Notes under the pieces: generated by a model
The model's database searches: none
Seen by the model: only the letters and a program-made list of their open reading frames with translations
Told to the model about the DNA's origin: nothing
Shown here: positions 47,160 through 55,875 of the stretch, in pieces
Layout of the letters: each line of letters starts with the position of its first letter
Position numbering within the stretch: the stretch's first letter is position 1
Position numbers and translations under genes: made by a program
Assembly: GCF_014058685.1 (NCBI RefSeq)
Contig: NZ_CP059055.1
Coordinates: 1,612,001-1,676,000, forward strand
DNA length: 64,000 nucleotides
Origin: Lactobacillus johnsonii
GTDB lineage: Bacteria > Bacillota > Bacilli > Lactobacillales > Lactobacillaceae
Direction of reading: 5' to 3'

Positions 47160-48244
47160 TAATAGATTCGCTCCCCATCTGGCTTAAATAAGTAAACGCG
47201 GTCTAAGTTCATCTTAAATTTCACGCTATCTCCAGGTTTTATTTCTTGCTCTAAATCAATCAATGCACGCTGATTTGTTCCAGCATGAGTAAATTTCAAT
47301 ACTCGTTCGCGTCCAATCAATTCGACATCATCAATCACTTCGGAAAGTTCGCCTTCATCACTTAACTTTAGGTTTTCAGGACGAATACTCAATGTATAGT
47401 CTCCGGCTACTAAGTCGCCTCTAAATTTTGCACTATCTAATTTTCCAACTGGAATTTCAAAGTCTGTCCCAATAATCTTATTGTCTGCTACCTTTACATC
47501 AAAATTATCAATTACTGGATTACCAATAAAGTTAGCAACAAATTGATTATTAGGTTCAAGATAAAGGTCTTGACCCTTATCGTCTTGTTGAATTACTCCA
47601 TTATGGAAAAGAATAATCTTATCACCAATTGAGAGTGCTTCTTCTTGATCGTGGGTAACGAATAAAGTAGTAATTCCTACTTCCTTAACCAAATTACGAA
47701 TTTCTTCACGAATCTTTAAACGTAAGCGGGCATCTAAGTTACTTAATGGTTCATCCATTAACAAAATTTGTGGTTCTTGCACTAGTGCACGTGCAATCGA
47801 AACACGCTGCTGTTGCCCACCAGAAAGATTGCCCGGCTTTTGATCAGCTAATTCTTCAATATGAGTTAATTTCATAAATTTTTGGGCAATTTTTTCAGCT
47901 TCATCTTTTGGCTTCTTGTTCTTTCCCACTGTCATTGGAAACATTACATTCTGTAAAACAGTCATATGTGGGTATAAGGCATAGTTCTGGAATACATAGC
48001 CAATATTACGATCTTTTGGCGCAACATTAAGAAGAGACTTACCATTTACAATAATGTCTCCGCCAGTCGGATTCAATAATCCGGCAATCATATTTAAAGT
48101 TGTAGTTTTTCCACAACCACTAGGACCCAACAAGCACACTAAGTCGCCCTTTTTTACAGAAAAGCTGACAGACTTAATCGCTTGGTAACCATTCTCATAA
48201 GTTTTTTCTAGGTTATTTACCTGAATGAATTTATCTTCGTTCAT
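47159..48244 (-). CDS. Sugar ABC transporter ATPase, MsmK/UgpC-like
   Basis: 361 residues. Walker A GPSGCGKTT (near 39-47), Q-loop VFQNYALYPHM, signature LSGGQQQR, Walker B ILLMDEPLSNLD, and H-loop VTHDQEEA. The C-terminal TOBE/regulatory domain (about 240-361) marks the CUT1 group, which energises uptake of oligosaccharides or glycerol phosphates. First gene of the operon, with a promoter at 48291-48319. Confidence 0.93.
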   Translation of the reverse strand: MNEDKFIQVNNLEKTYENGYQAIKSVSFSVKKGDLVCLLGPSGCGKTTTLNMIAGLLNPTGGDIIVNGKSLLNVAPKDRNIGYVFQNYALYPHMTVLQNVMFPMTVGKNKKPKDEAEKIAQKFMKLTHIEELADQKPGNLSGGQQQRVSIARALVQEPQILLMDEPLSNLDARLRLKIREEIRNLVKEVGITTLFVTHDQEEALSIGDKIILFHNGVIQQDDKGQDLYLEPNNQFVANFIGNPVIDNFDVKVADNKIIGTDFEIPVGKLDSAKFRGDLVAGDYTLSIRPENLKLSDEGELSEVIDDVELIGRERVLKFTHAGTNQRALIDLEQEIKPGDSVKFKMNLDRVYLFKPDGERIY

Positions 48245-48290
48245 ATATCTCTCACTACTACATTTAGATTTAAATCATATTACATCACAA

Positions 48291-48319
48291 ATTTTATGAT
48301 AAAAGCAACAAAATCACAA
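48291..48319 (-). promoter_or_regulatory. Promoter of the ABC importer operon
   Basis: TTGTGA (48314-48319) and TAAAAT (48291-48296), 17-bp spacer, minus strand. The motif TTTGTGA occurs three times here (about 48285, 48314 and 48346, the last inverted), possibly an activator or repressor site. Confidence 0.6.
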
Positions 48320-48368
48320 ATATTTTTTCAATAAATAATTCGTACTTTGTGAAATTTTGCTGCTTTTT

Positions 48369-48388
48369 TGTGGATAAGATGTGGATAA
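48369..48388 (-). promoter_or_regulatory. Two tandem consensus DnaA boxes
   Basis: TTATCCACA occurs twice on the minus strand (48369-48377 and 48380-48388), both exact matches to the DnaA box, same orientation, 11 bp apart. They lie about 50 bp upstream of the importer promoter. The rest of the 300-bp gap (48389-48506) shows nothing else. Confidence 0.7.
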
Positions 48389-48506
48389 TGATATCATTTA
48401 AGGAACAATATTTCCATAAAAATAAATCGTATTTTACCTCTTGCATTTTTTAGATGTCCCCTTGGAATCTGTTTTACCAACATACAAGATAGAGAAAGGC
48501 GAACAA

Positions 48507-48538
48507 TAAAAAAACACTACATCTTGTGCAGTGTTTTT
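48507..48538 (-). terminator. Terminator of the C69 dipeptidase gene
   Basis: AAAAACACT/AGTGTTTTT hairpin with flanking T tract on the minus strand, just after the stop codon. Confidence 0.75.
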
Positions 48539-48545
48539 CAAAAAA

Positions 48546-49979
48546 TTACAAATTGTCGCCACGTTCAAATTGAAATTTAGAAGAATTTAGTGCTTGTCTC
48601 GTCAAATCACTTATTAATTTCTTAGTTTCATTAGTAATATATGCAGCCGTTTCAGCATTAGCAGCAGTTAAGTATTTAGTTTGTTCTTTTCCAGACAATC
48701 CTCCTGCTTTCTCATCGGTTGCTGAGATACGGCTAACCGCATAACTTTGACATTCATCTCTAAAGTTCTCAACCTGGTAAATAAACTGATGATATCTTGG
48801 CTCTACCAAAACTTGTAAACTCTTATACAACCAATATGCACTAGATTCTGGAGTAACCATATGACTAGCCGTTTGATAATTTAATGGTGTGTCATCAATA
48901 TTGGTATAGAAAGGTACATAAGGACTATAAGCATAAAAACCAAAGTTTATCCATTGAATACCTGCTATTTTTTTAGGAACATCATTTCTAATTTGAAGAA
49001 TACAACTAGATTGATTTCTATCCAAAGCAATTGATCTAAACATTTTTTGCTTCTTATCATCCCCTGAAGCAAACGATCCCATTGGGTCATATTCAGTACC
49101 GTTATAGTGACTAGACAAGAAAAATTCTACATCCTCAACGCCAATTTTCTTTTCTGGCTTTCTAATAAATGGCATTTCTTGACTTAATGGGTCTTGCTCA
49201 ACACTTGGATTAAAAAGCTTTTGTCCATACCAAGTTCTTGGGGTGTTATAGTAACTATCTGCTTCTGCTTTAGTACCAAAAATATCTCTAAAACTCCACT
49301 TACCATCAGTACTTGGATTTAAGTGATTTTTTTCTACAAAATCACGAATAGTTGGTGCATACATAAAATTATCATGATCATCAAAATCAATATCTTGAAT
49401 CACCATTATATTAGGACAAATTGCATAGGAATCTTCGGGAATTCTTTGTGCTACCCATTGATGACCAGCGCCAGTTTCAAAATACCAAACTTCATCGTGG
49501 TCAGAAAAAGCGATACCATTACTTTCACCAGTACCATATTTTTCAATTAATTTACCTAAACGCTCTACCCCTTCACGAGCAGTCTTAACAAATGGTAAGA
49601 CAAGGTAAACCATCGAATCTTCATCTATTCCATCCTCTACTAATGGATCATGACCTAAACAGCGAGCATTTGTGGCCTCTGTTTCAGTAGCCGACATAGC
49701 AACGTTATATTCATTAATTCCTTGTTCATCCCAGCGACCTTCTGATTCATCAGCTGTTGGAGTGGCAGTCCACTTACAACCATGTCCCTTTAAATGAAGC
49801 TTTAAACCATTATATTTTGAAACATATTCTTCATCATAATCTTTTGCTTCATGGACAACAAAAGTCTTTTCATTAATGCCGCCATAACCGTCTTCATCAC
49901 GAGCAATAATGGTTGAACCATCAATTGTAGCCTTTTTTCCGACAATCATTGCCGTACAGTTATCCTTGCTTTTGTTCAT
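48546..49979 (-). CDS. pepD: C69 family dipeptidase
   Basis: 477 residues, cytosolic N-terminal-nucleophile hydrolase. C8 in NKSKDNCTAMIVGKKA is the nucleophile expected to be freed by removal of a seven-residue propeptide, and GSTIIARDEDGYG follows as in PepD/PepDA. It cleaves dipeptides of broad specificity and feeds amino-acid nutrition. Lactobacilli usually have several paralogues. Full length, normal for the family. Located 31 bp downstream of the nuclease gene, so possibly co-transcribed with it. Confidence 0.92.
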   Translation of the reverse strand: MNKSKDNCTAMIVGKKATIDGSTIIARDEDGYGGINEKTFVVHEAKDYDEEYVSKYNGLKLHLKGHGCKWTATPTADESEGRWDEQGINEYNVAMSATETEATNARCLGHDPLVEDGIDEDSMVYLVLPFVKTAREGVERLGKLIEKYGTGESNGIAFSDHDEVWYFETGAGHQWVAQRIPEDSYAICPNIMVIQDIDFDDHDNFMYAPTIRDFVEKNHLNPSTDGKWSFRDIFGTKAEADSYYNTPRTWYGQKLFNPSVEQDPLSQEMPFIRKPEKKIGVEDVEFFLSSHYNGTEYDPMGSFASGDDKKQKMFRSIALDRNQSSCILQIRNDVPKKIAGIQWINFGFYAYSPYVPFYTNIDDTPLNYQTASHMVTPESSAYWLYKSLQVLVEPRYHQFIYQVENFRDECQSYAVSRISATDEKAGGLSGKEQTKYLTAANAETAAYITNETKKLISDLTRQALNSSKFQFERGDNL

Positions 49980-50010
49980 TGTTTTCTCCTAAATTAAATA
50001 TAAAAATTAA

Positions 50011-50853
50011 CTATTGATTAACTACCATATTACGATCTATTTTAGCCCTACCATTATTATAATCAAATACATAATCAGGCTGCACGTTATAGATATAAAC
50101 GTTGAAATCCAAATTATTATTTAAACTTATAGCCTGCAAATTAATACCACGTGCCATTAATTCATTTCCCCTAAAAATTGCCGTTGCCTGAAAAATAACC
50201 TTATTTCCCTGTTTTAAGGCATTACGTACTTTTCCTTCAAAAATAGTCTGAATTTTCTGGTTAGAAAAAGCTGTTTGCGTAAATAGGTTTTTAGGATTAT
50301 TTTGATCACCTGATTGATTATTAGGGTTATAAATTCCACCTTGATCGATTCCTGCAGAAACTGAATAAGCAATTAAGTGTCCACGATTATAAATTTGAGT
50401 CCCATTTTCACGATTAGAATGCCATGCAGTTGGATTAATAAACTGTCTTACACGTAAAGAATCATTCGCCACATTTCTTGGCTCTAAGAAGGCAGTATTT
50501 GAATGAGAAGTTCGGTTCAAATTATCTAAATTAGAATAGATTACTTTATTAACCTTCCAGGCATTCTTGATCAAAGTTGACTTATTATTATTTACATAGA
50601 CATAGGCCTTGTCCCCGCTCTTAAAGTCTAAATTAGCTAATTTTTGATAGTCAGTACTGGACAATCCGCCATAGTTGGTATCCGCTGTTGTAGCATTCTT
50701 TACTACTTGCTGGGAATTATCTTGGTTTTGATTCGCTACTTGATTAGAAGAATTAAGCTTAAACCAACCACCCCAAATAATAATTACTAGCGCTATAATC
50801 CAGTTTGCTACTGTATTTGTCTGTTTTTTTCGATATCTTCTTCTCTTTGCCAT
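50011..50853 (-). CDS. Membrane-anchored DNA/RNA non-specific endonuclease (EndA-like)
   Basis: 280 residues. A basic N-terminus (KRRRYRKK) and one membrane segment (17-33) place the catalytic domain outside the cell. The beta-beta-alpha-metal motif is NRGHLIAYSVSAG (His near 163; the first residue of DRGH is N here), with the metal-binding Asn in QNNPKNLFTQTAFSNQ. Relatives are the pneumococcal DNA-entry nuclease EndA and streptodornases. It may degrade DNA for nutrients or assist uptake. No competence genes are nearby. Confidence 0.87.
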   Translation of the reverse strand: MAKRRRYRKKQTNTVANWIIALVIIIWGGWFKLNSSNQVANQNQDNSQQVVKNATTADTNYGGLSSTDYQKLANLDFKSGDKAYVYVNNNKSTLIKNAWKVNKVIYSNLDNLNRTSHSNTAFLEPRNVANDSLRVRQFINPTAWHSNRENGTQIYNRGHLIAYSVSAGIDQGGIYNPNNQSGDQNNPKNLFTQTAFSNQKIQTIFEGKVRNALKQGNKVIFQATAIFRGNELMARGINLQAISLNNNLDFNVYIYNVQPDYVFDYNNGRAKIDRNMVVNQ

Positions 50854-50990
50854 TTATTCTTTCCCCTAACATTATTTCTTTCAGTATAGATATTTGAACG
50901 TACGTTTGCAATGTAATTAATAATTTTTTGTTTATTTAGACTGTTACAATAAACGTAATAAGTATATTGAAAACAGAAAGAAGATTAAGA

Positions 50991-51815
50991 ATGGAATACT
51001 TTAATTTAAATGATGGAAATCGAATTCCTAAAATTGGTTTCGGAACCTATAAATTAAATGGTTCTCGTGGAGTTTTTGCTATTCAAGCTGCATTAAAGAA
51101 TGGTTATCGTCTACTTGATTCTGCTGTTAATTATGAAAATGAAGGAGCAGTAGGTCGTGCTATTAAAAATAGCAGTCTAAATCGTGATGATATTTTTATA
51201 ACATCTAAATTACCAGGTCGTCATCATAAATATCAGGAAGCCATAGAACAAATTCAAGAATCGCTTTATGCTGCTAATCTTGATTACTATGATCTCTATC
51301 TGATCCATTGGCCAAATCCAAAGGAGAATCATTATCTTGAAGCCTGGCAAGCCATGCTAGATGCCCAAAGATTTGGCTTAATTCGCTCAGTAGGTGTTTC
51401 TAACTTTGAGCCAACACATATTGAACATTTATACCGTGAAACAGGCGTTATGCCCGCTATTAACCAAGTTGAGCTTCATCCCTACTGGTCCAGCAAGACA
51501 ATTCGTGAGTATGATGATAACCATAACATCATTACCGAAGCATGGAGTCCGTTGCAGCGTGCAGGTGAAGCTTTTCAAGAAAAAGAAATTATTGACTTAG
51601 CTCAAAAATACCATAAGTTACCCGCTCAAATAATTTTACGATGGGAAACTCAACTTAATGTTGTTCCTATTCCCAAAGCTAGTTCCTATGAACATCAAAT
51701 TAGCAATTTGGATATTTTTGATTTCAAATTAACGCCTGAAGAAGTCCAAAAACTTATCAATTTAGACAAAATTTCTGCAAGAAGATTTGATCCTAATGAA
51801 CATGAGGAATTTTAG
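50991..51815 (+). CDS. Aldo/keto reductase
   Basis: 274 residues from the ATG at 50991; the in-frame TTG at 50967 gives a poor N-terminus. A (beta/alpha)8 NADPH-dependent reductase with the catalytic tetrad: Asp in LLDSAVNYENE (D and Y), Lys in FITSKLPG, His in LIHWPNP. It belongs to the AKR5-like 2,5-diketo-gluconate/glyoxal reductase group. The physiological substrate is uncertain. Located 16 bp before the LtrA gene, likely the same transcript. Confidence 0.92.
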   Translation: MEYFNLNDGNRIPKIGFGTYKLNGSRGVFAIQAALKNGYRLLDSAVNYENEGAVGRAIKNSSLNRDDIFITSKLPGRHHKYQEAIEQIQESLYAANLDYYDLYLIHWPNPKENHYLEAWQAMLDAQRFGLIRSVGVSNFEPTHIEHLYRETGVMPAINQVELHPYWSSKTIREYDDNHNIITEAWSPLQRAGEAFQEKEIIDLAQKYHKLPAQIILRWETQLNVVPIPKASSYEHQISNLDIFDFKLTPEEVQKLINLDKISARRFDPNEHEEF

Positions 51816-51831
51816 AAAGTAGGTAGGCTGG

Positions 51832-52956
51832 ATGAAAAATATATTAAATAAGCGAGTCTCAAAAATTGCCTTGTTTTATGACCTCGTTTTTGTCTACATG
51901 ATATCTAAAACAACCGAGATTCTCCATCATCTAGAGCATGGATTAGTTTCACCTGCCTCCTTTGCTCTTTTTGCATTGATTGTAATTATTTTTATTAATT
52001 CATGGATGATTCAGACTGTCTTTACTAATAGATATGGTATCGGTAGTTGGGCTGACATTGCTTTTTACTTTATTGATATGATGATCTTACTTTACATGTC
52101 TAATTCTTTTGATACTAATAATCTAACAGAGATGAAAGTTCTATTTATTTCGGCTGGATTACTTTCGCTTACTCTAGCAAGCCACTATTTAATCAATTAC
52201 TTTCAAGTTAAAAATTCTGTCGATCGAAATATTTCCCGGGCATTTTTTATGATTTTAATTTTTAGGGCAAGTACATTAGTTATCGGGGGAATTTTAGATA
52301 ACATTTTTGGCTTTATTTTAGCTGTTATCGGCATCATATTAAGCTGGTTAATGCCACTTCTCACTACAAAATATACTCTTAAACATCCAATTATTTTTCC
52401 TCATTTACTTGAACGACTGAATCTCCTAGTAATTATTATCTTTGGTGAAACAATTATTGGTATTGCGGATTACTTTCAACCTAAAACTTTTTCCTTCTAT
52501 TCTATTCTTATCTTTTTAACCGTTGCCTTGCTATTTTTCACTTATGCACTACAATTTGATAAATTAATTAATGAAGACCAAGAAGATGTAACAGGTAATA
52601 TACTAATCTATCTTCACTATTTAATAATCTTTGGCATTAGTTTAATTACTGTAAGTATAAAATTTATCCATGAATCGGATGCTAACTCATGGTTTGCTGT
52701 TTTATGTTTATATTGTGGAATTGGTTTATTCTATTTAGGACTATTATTTTCAACTCATTACAATAAACTGCAATTTAAGTTAAAAAAATCAACTATTTTT
52801 CTTTTTATTAGTACAACTTTAATTGGAACTATTTCTTGTCTCATCTGGTCAAGCTTTGAAGTTATTACCATCCTCACTTTTATTATTGTTTCAATTAATA
52901 TTGGTTGGCTCGTACATGTAAATCTTCCCCATATCAAAAAAGGAATCCTGCTTTAG
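51832..52956 (+). CDS. LtrA family membrane protein (low temperature requirement A)
   Basis: 374 residues with about ten to twelve membrane helices. It begins KIALFYDLVFVYMISKTTEIL, the family signature (FYDLVFVY), and has IIFGETIIGIADYF near 200. Named for a Listeria locus needed for growth at low temperature; biochemical function unknown. Downstream terminator at 52936-52968. Confidence 0.85.
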   Translation: MKNILNKRVSKIALFYDLVFVYMISKTTEILHHLEHGLVSPASFALFALIVIIFINSWMIQTVFTNRYGIGSWADIAFYFIDMMILLYMSNSFDTNNLTEMKVLFISAGLLSLTLASHYLINYFQVKNSVDRNISRAFFMILIFRASTLVIGGILDNIFGFILAVIGIILSWLMPLLTTKYTLKHPIIFPHLLERLNLLVIIIFGETIIGIADYFQPKTFSFYSILIFLTVALLFFTYALQFDKLINEDQEDVTGNILIYLHYLIIFGISLITVSIKFIHESDANSWFAVLCLYCGIGLFYLGLLFSTHYNKLQFKLKKSTIFLFISTTLIGTISCLIWSSFEVITILTFIIVSINIGWLVHVNLPHIKKGILL

Positions 52957-52968
52957 GATTCCCTTTTT
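52936..52968. terminator. Bidirectional terminator
   Basis: AAAAAAGGAATCC/GGATTCCCTTTTT hairpin between convergent genes. Part of it lies within the end of the LtrA gene. Confidence 0.85.
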
Positions 52969-52983
52969 AATGTAAAAAATATT

Positions 52984-53946
52984 TTAACTACGTGCCCAAT
53001 TATCAAGAACATTCAAGAAAAATTGCTCCGACCAAATTCTAATATTTTGACCTTGTTTCTTTAATGCTCTTGCCTTATTTAATTCAACGATATCAGTTCT
53101 GAAGAAATCATGATCTCCAACTAAAAGGTAGTCTGTATCTTGACCAACTTCATCCCAAATAAGGCCACCCAAATTCTTTACAGCATTAGCTAGTTCATAT
53201 TCATCTACATCTAAGTCACCAGCAATTACAACATTCTTATGAGCAAAAGGACTACGGAAAGCTTGGCTTTGTTTAACAATCTCAGGCCATTCACTAGTTA
53301 AGTCTAGTGTTTTAACCATTTCTTGCGCTCTAAGCATATGTTCCTGTCTAAATAATCGATGAAATTCGTCAAAAACCTTTTTTGTATCTAGACAGTCATC
53401 TAAACCGCGATGCTCTTGCGTTTCTGCGATATCTAATCGGTGCATGCAATCTAAAAGACGATTGTGTTGTTCTTGTGGGTAAAAACTACGAGCCAAACGA
53501 TAAACATCAACATAATCATTATTTAAGACAGTTAAGTGATACTTTTCAGCTAGGTCATAGACAAAATTCAAATCAAAATTCACATTATATCCAACAATCG
53601 GATCACTACCGATAAATTCACGATATTTCTTTATTGCTTCTTGAACCGGTAGACCCTTTTCTTCAATCGTCGCTTCATCAATTCCATTTAATTTGGTAAT
53701 AAAAGCAGGCACCTTATTGCTATCAGGAAACTTCACCAATTCTGAAAAAGTTGCAACTACTTCTCCATGGCGAACCTTTAAACCACCCATCTCTGTAATC
53801 CGATCACGGTATGGACTAAGCCCCGTAGTTTCCACATCAATTAAGGTATAGTTATCAGGAAAACCAGGTTTTTCAATGCCTTTTTGACGTATTTTTTCTT
53901 GAGCTGCTGGAATTCGTAAAACACCTTGAATAACTGAAATACTCAT
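52984..53946 (-). CDS. DnaQ-like DEDDh exonuclease with C-terminal BRCT domain
   Basis: 320 residues. Exo I is TLIDVETTGLSPYRD (D, E), exo II is GYNVNFDLNFVYD, and exo III with the catalytic His is EHRGLDDCLDTKKVF (H near 184). A BRCT domain (about 235-318; VVIAGDLDVDEYELANAVKNLGG) follows and could bind DNA ends or a partner. It is not the replicative epsilon subunit, since it lacks the polymerase-binding tail. It lies 13 bp after the sirtuin-like gene, last in the operon. Probably DNA repair or end trimming. Confidence 0.88.
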   Translation of the reverse strand: MSISVIQGVLRIPAAQEKIRQKGIEKPGFPDNYTLIDVETTGLSPYRDRITEMGGLKVRHGEVVATFSELVKFPDSNKVPAFITKLNGIDEATIEEKGLPVQEAIKKYREFIGSDPIVGYNVNFDLNFVYDLAEKYHLTVLNNDYVDVYRLARSFYPQEQHNRLLDCMHRLDIAETQEHRGLDDCLDTKKVFDEFHRLFRQEHMLRAQEMVKTLDLTSEWPEIVKQSQAFRSPFAHKNVVIAGDLDVDEYELANAVKNLGGLIWDEVGQDTDYLLVGDHDFFRTDIVELNKARALKKQGQNIRIWSEQFFLNVLDNWARS

Positions 53947-53959
53947 TTTTTACCTTTCA

Positions 53960-54766
53960 TTATTTTGAAATCTTTTCAATTGCTTCAGGAAGAGCCATTT
54001 CTAGGCCGACACTTCTTTTTTGGATATCATCCGGCAATTCATCTTGACTTAAGTCTGCTGCTACATAATGCCAATCTTTGAACTGCTCAACCAGTTTTAC
54101 CATTGGATCAAGAAGCTGAGGACTAGTTGGATCAACTCCTAGTTCAAGCACTACGACCTTCTTAGTCTGATTTCTTGTTAAAAACCAACGAAATCTCGTA
54201 TTTACATCTTCATCTGGAAAGAAGTGAGCATTTAGCGGCATATGAAGTTCCATTGGTGAATTACAATCCTCGCATCTTGGAACCTCACCCTGGCCATTAA
54301 CGTATCTCTTCACTGTTGACAAATCAGAACGTGTACCGTGATTTAAACCACTAGAACACTGCATCATTGTCCAGTCACCAAAAACATTAAAGATTTTTTC
54401 TTGATCAAAGCCAGCTTTTTCAAAAAAATGGCCAAAAGTACTAGTAGCAATAAAATAATTCTTTCCATTTAACAATTCTTTTAATTGCTTCATTGCTTTA
54501 CTTGGCTTATATTCAACTGAATACTCATTAATTAGTTGACTCCAGAATTGCCATTTTTCATCCCAAGAATCAAAATCTTTATCTAGTGCATCCGCAATTG
54601 TTTTTACATGATATTTTTCACTTATATTTTTATATTCAATCGGAAAGGCCAAATTGTCAAACATATCAAGGCCTTCCATTTGTGCAAACCCATTACCTGC
54701 AGTCACAATAACCGCATCGGCATCTGCTAACCATTTTTTTATTTCTTTAAAATCTTTCATGATCAT
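53960..54766 (-). CDS. Divergent SIR2-family protein
   Basis: 268 residues. Rossmann start AVIVTAGNGFAQMEG replaces the usual GAG-x-S motif. Where sirtuins have TxNxD it has TSTFGHFF, and where the catalytic His (Gln in SirTM-type sirtuins) sits it has VFGDW, so Phe. A Cys set (MMQCSSGLNH, VPRCEDCNSPM) retains three of the four zinc Cys. The C-terminus KVVVLELGVDPTSPQL is Rossmann-like. Family membership is moderately sure; deacylase or ADP-ribosyl activity is doubtful. It may bind NAD without the usual chemistry. RBS AAGGAAG. Confidence 0.7.
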   Translation of the reverse strand: MIMKDFKEIKKWLADADAVIVTAGNGFAQMEGLDMFDNLAFPIEYKNISEKYHVKTIADALDKDFDSWDEKWQFWSQLINEYSVEYKPSKAMKQLKELLNGKNYFIATSTFGHFFEKAGFDQEKIFNVFGDWTMMQCSSGLNHGTRSDLSTVKRYVNGQGEVPRCEDCNSPMELHMPLNAHFFPDEDVNTRFRWFLTRNQTKKVVVLELGVDPTSPQLLDPMVKLVEQFKDWHYVAADLSQDELPDDIQKRSVGLEMALPEAIEKISK

Positions 54767-54776
54767 TTCTTCCTTT

Positions 54777-55412
54777 TTATTTTTCAGAATATCCTACCAG
54801 ACGTAATTGTCCATCAATATATTCTCCTAAAAAGACATCATCAGGACTATTATAACCAGCTTTAGTTACTTCCTGTTCAAGCCAAGCATTAGATTTATGG
54901 ATTAAATCCAAAACGTCTTCATTTACCTGTCCATCACTAATAATCGGAAAGCGAATATTATCTTCATCATTTTCAATTATCGTTAATTGGCCATTTTGTT
55001 CAAAAATACAATTTTTCACTTTTTCAACTGAATAAATTCCGCGACTTCTAAGTCTAAACATTAATTCATTGGCAGAAATACCAGCTTTCATACAATTTCC
55101 GACCAACACATGACCATTTTTTATTACTTGAACCGGTTTTCCATCAATCAAATTACGAATCCAATTGCTACGCTCACGACCAAACTTCAAAATAAAAACT
55201 ACTAAAGTCCAAACGATTAATACCAATAAAAATTGAAGAACGGTAATACTTTGATTATATATTAAACCACCTATAATTCCGCCCAGTACATAATTTTGTA
55301 ATTGATCCAAAGCTGTTGTTGGAGCTAAATTACTTTTTCCAAAAACATTAATTTGAATAATCAAGGTTAATATCCCTAGAGAAAACTTAATAAATAATTG
55401 TGTATAATCCAT
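54777..55412 (-). CDS. DUF421 (YetF-like) membrane protein
   Basis: 211 residues with three N-terminal membrane helices (7-24, 40-58, 60-76), then the cytosolic DUF421 domain (GKPVQVIKNGHVLVGNCMKAGISANELMFRLRSRGI region, key NELMFRLR). Usually paired with DUF3290, as here (7-bp gap). YetF-type proteins are linked to the spore and membrane in bacilli; in lactobacilli the role is unknown. Confidence 0.85.
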   Translation of the reverse strand: MDYTQLFIKFSLGILTLIIQINVFGKSNLAPTTALDQLQNYVLGGIIGGLIYNQSITVLQFLLVLIVWTLVVFILKFGRERSNWIRNLIDGKPVQVIKNGHVLVGNCMKAGISANELMFRLRSRGIYSVEKVKNCIFEQNGQLTIIENDEDNIRFPIISDGQVNEDVLDLIHKSNAWLEQEVTKAGYNSPDDVFLGEYIDGQLRLVGYSEK

Positions 55413-55419
55413 CTTTTAC

Positions 55420-55869
55420 CTACTTTTGCACATATACATGATGATCAATCACGTGCGATCGATTTAATGTATAGCTATTATTGTTTTCGTTTAAATTCAA
55501 TTGATAGTCTTCATTTTTCGAATCAATTCGCACAATCATCCCATCCTGCAAACTCAGTGAACTGACCATCACATCGCTTTCTTTAACATTTTCATCATCA
55601 GCAACTGATTTAATAAAGGGAACAATTTGGGCAGCTTTAGACTTCTGTTCATTATTTTGCACATATTTTTCATATTGTGTGCCAGTAAATAATAATAAAA
55701 ACAAGAGGGCAATGATTCCTAAATCCCTATATCTGGTATTAAAACGATCACGCAAATATAGAATTGCAAAAATAATCATCGCACTGGCAGCAACAATCAT
55801 TAGAATATATAAAGCTGTTCGATCTGTATTTTGATGGTTCTGAATATAATTTATCGTATAGAAATTCAT
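55420..55869 (-). CDS. DUF3290 family membrane protein
   Basis: 149 residues with two membrane helices (about 20-40 and 50-64) and an extracytosolic C-terminal domain. It is the usual upstream partner of DUF421 proteins and probably forms a complex with it. The gap to pepT is 6 bp. Function unknown. Confidence 0.83.
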   Translation of the reverse strand: MNFYTINYIQNHQNTDRTALYILMIVAASAMIIFAILYLRDRFNTRYRDLGIIALLFLLLFTGTQYEKYVQNNEQKSKAAQIVPFIKSVADDENVKESDVMVSSLSLQDGMIVRIDSKNEDYQLNLNENNNSYTLNRSHVIDHHVYVQK

Positions 55870-55875
55870 TTAAAT

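Noticed and set aside
48369-48388. Replication origin
   Set aside because: Only two DnaA boxes, no AT-rich unwinding element paired with dnaA or dnaN, and no origin genes nearby.
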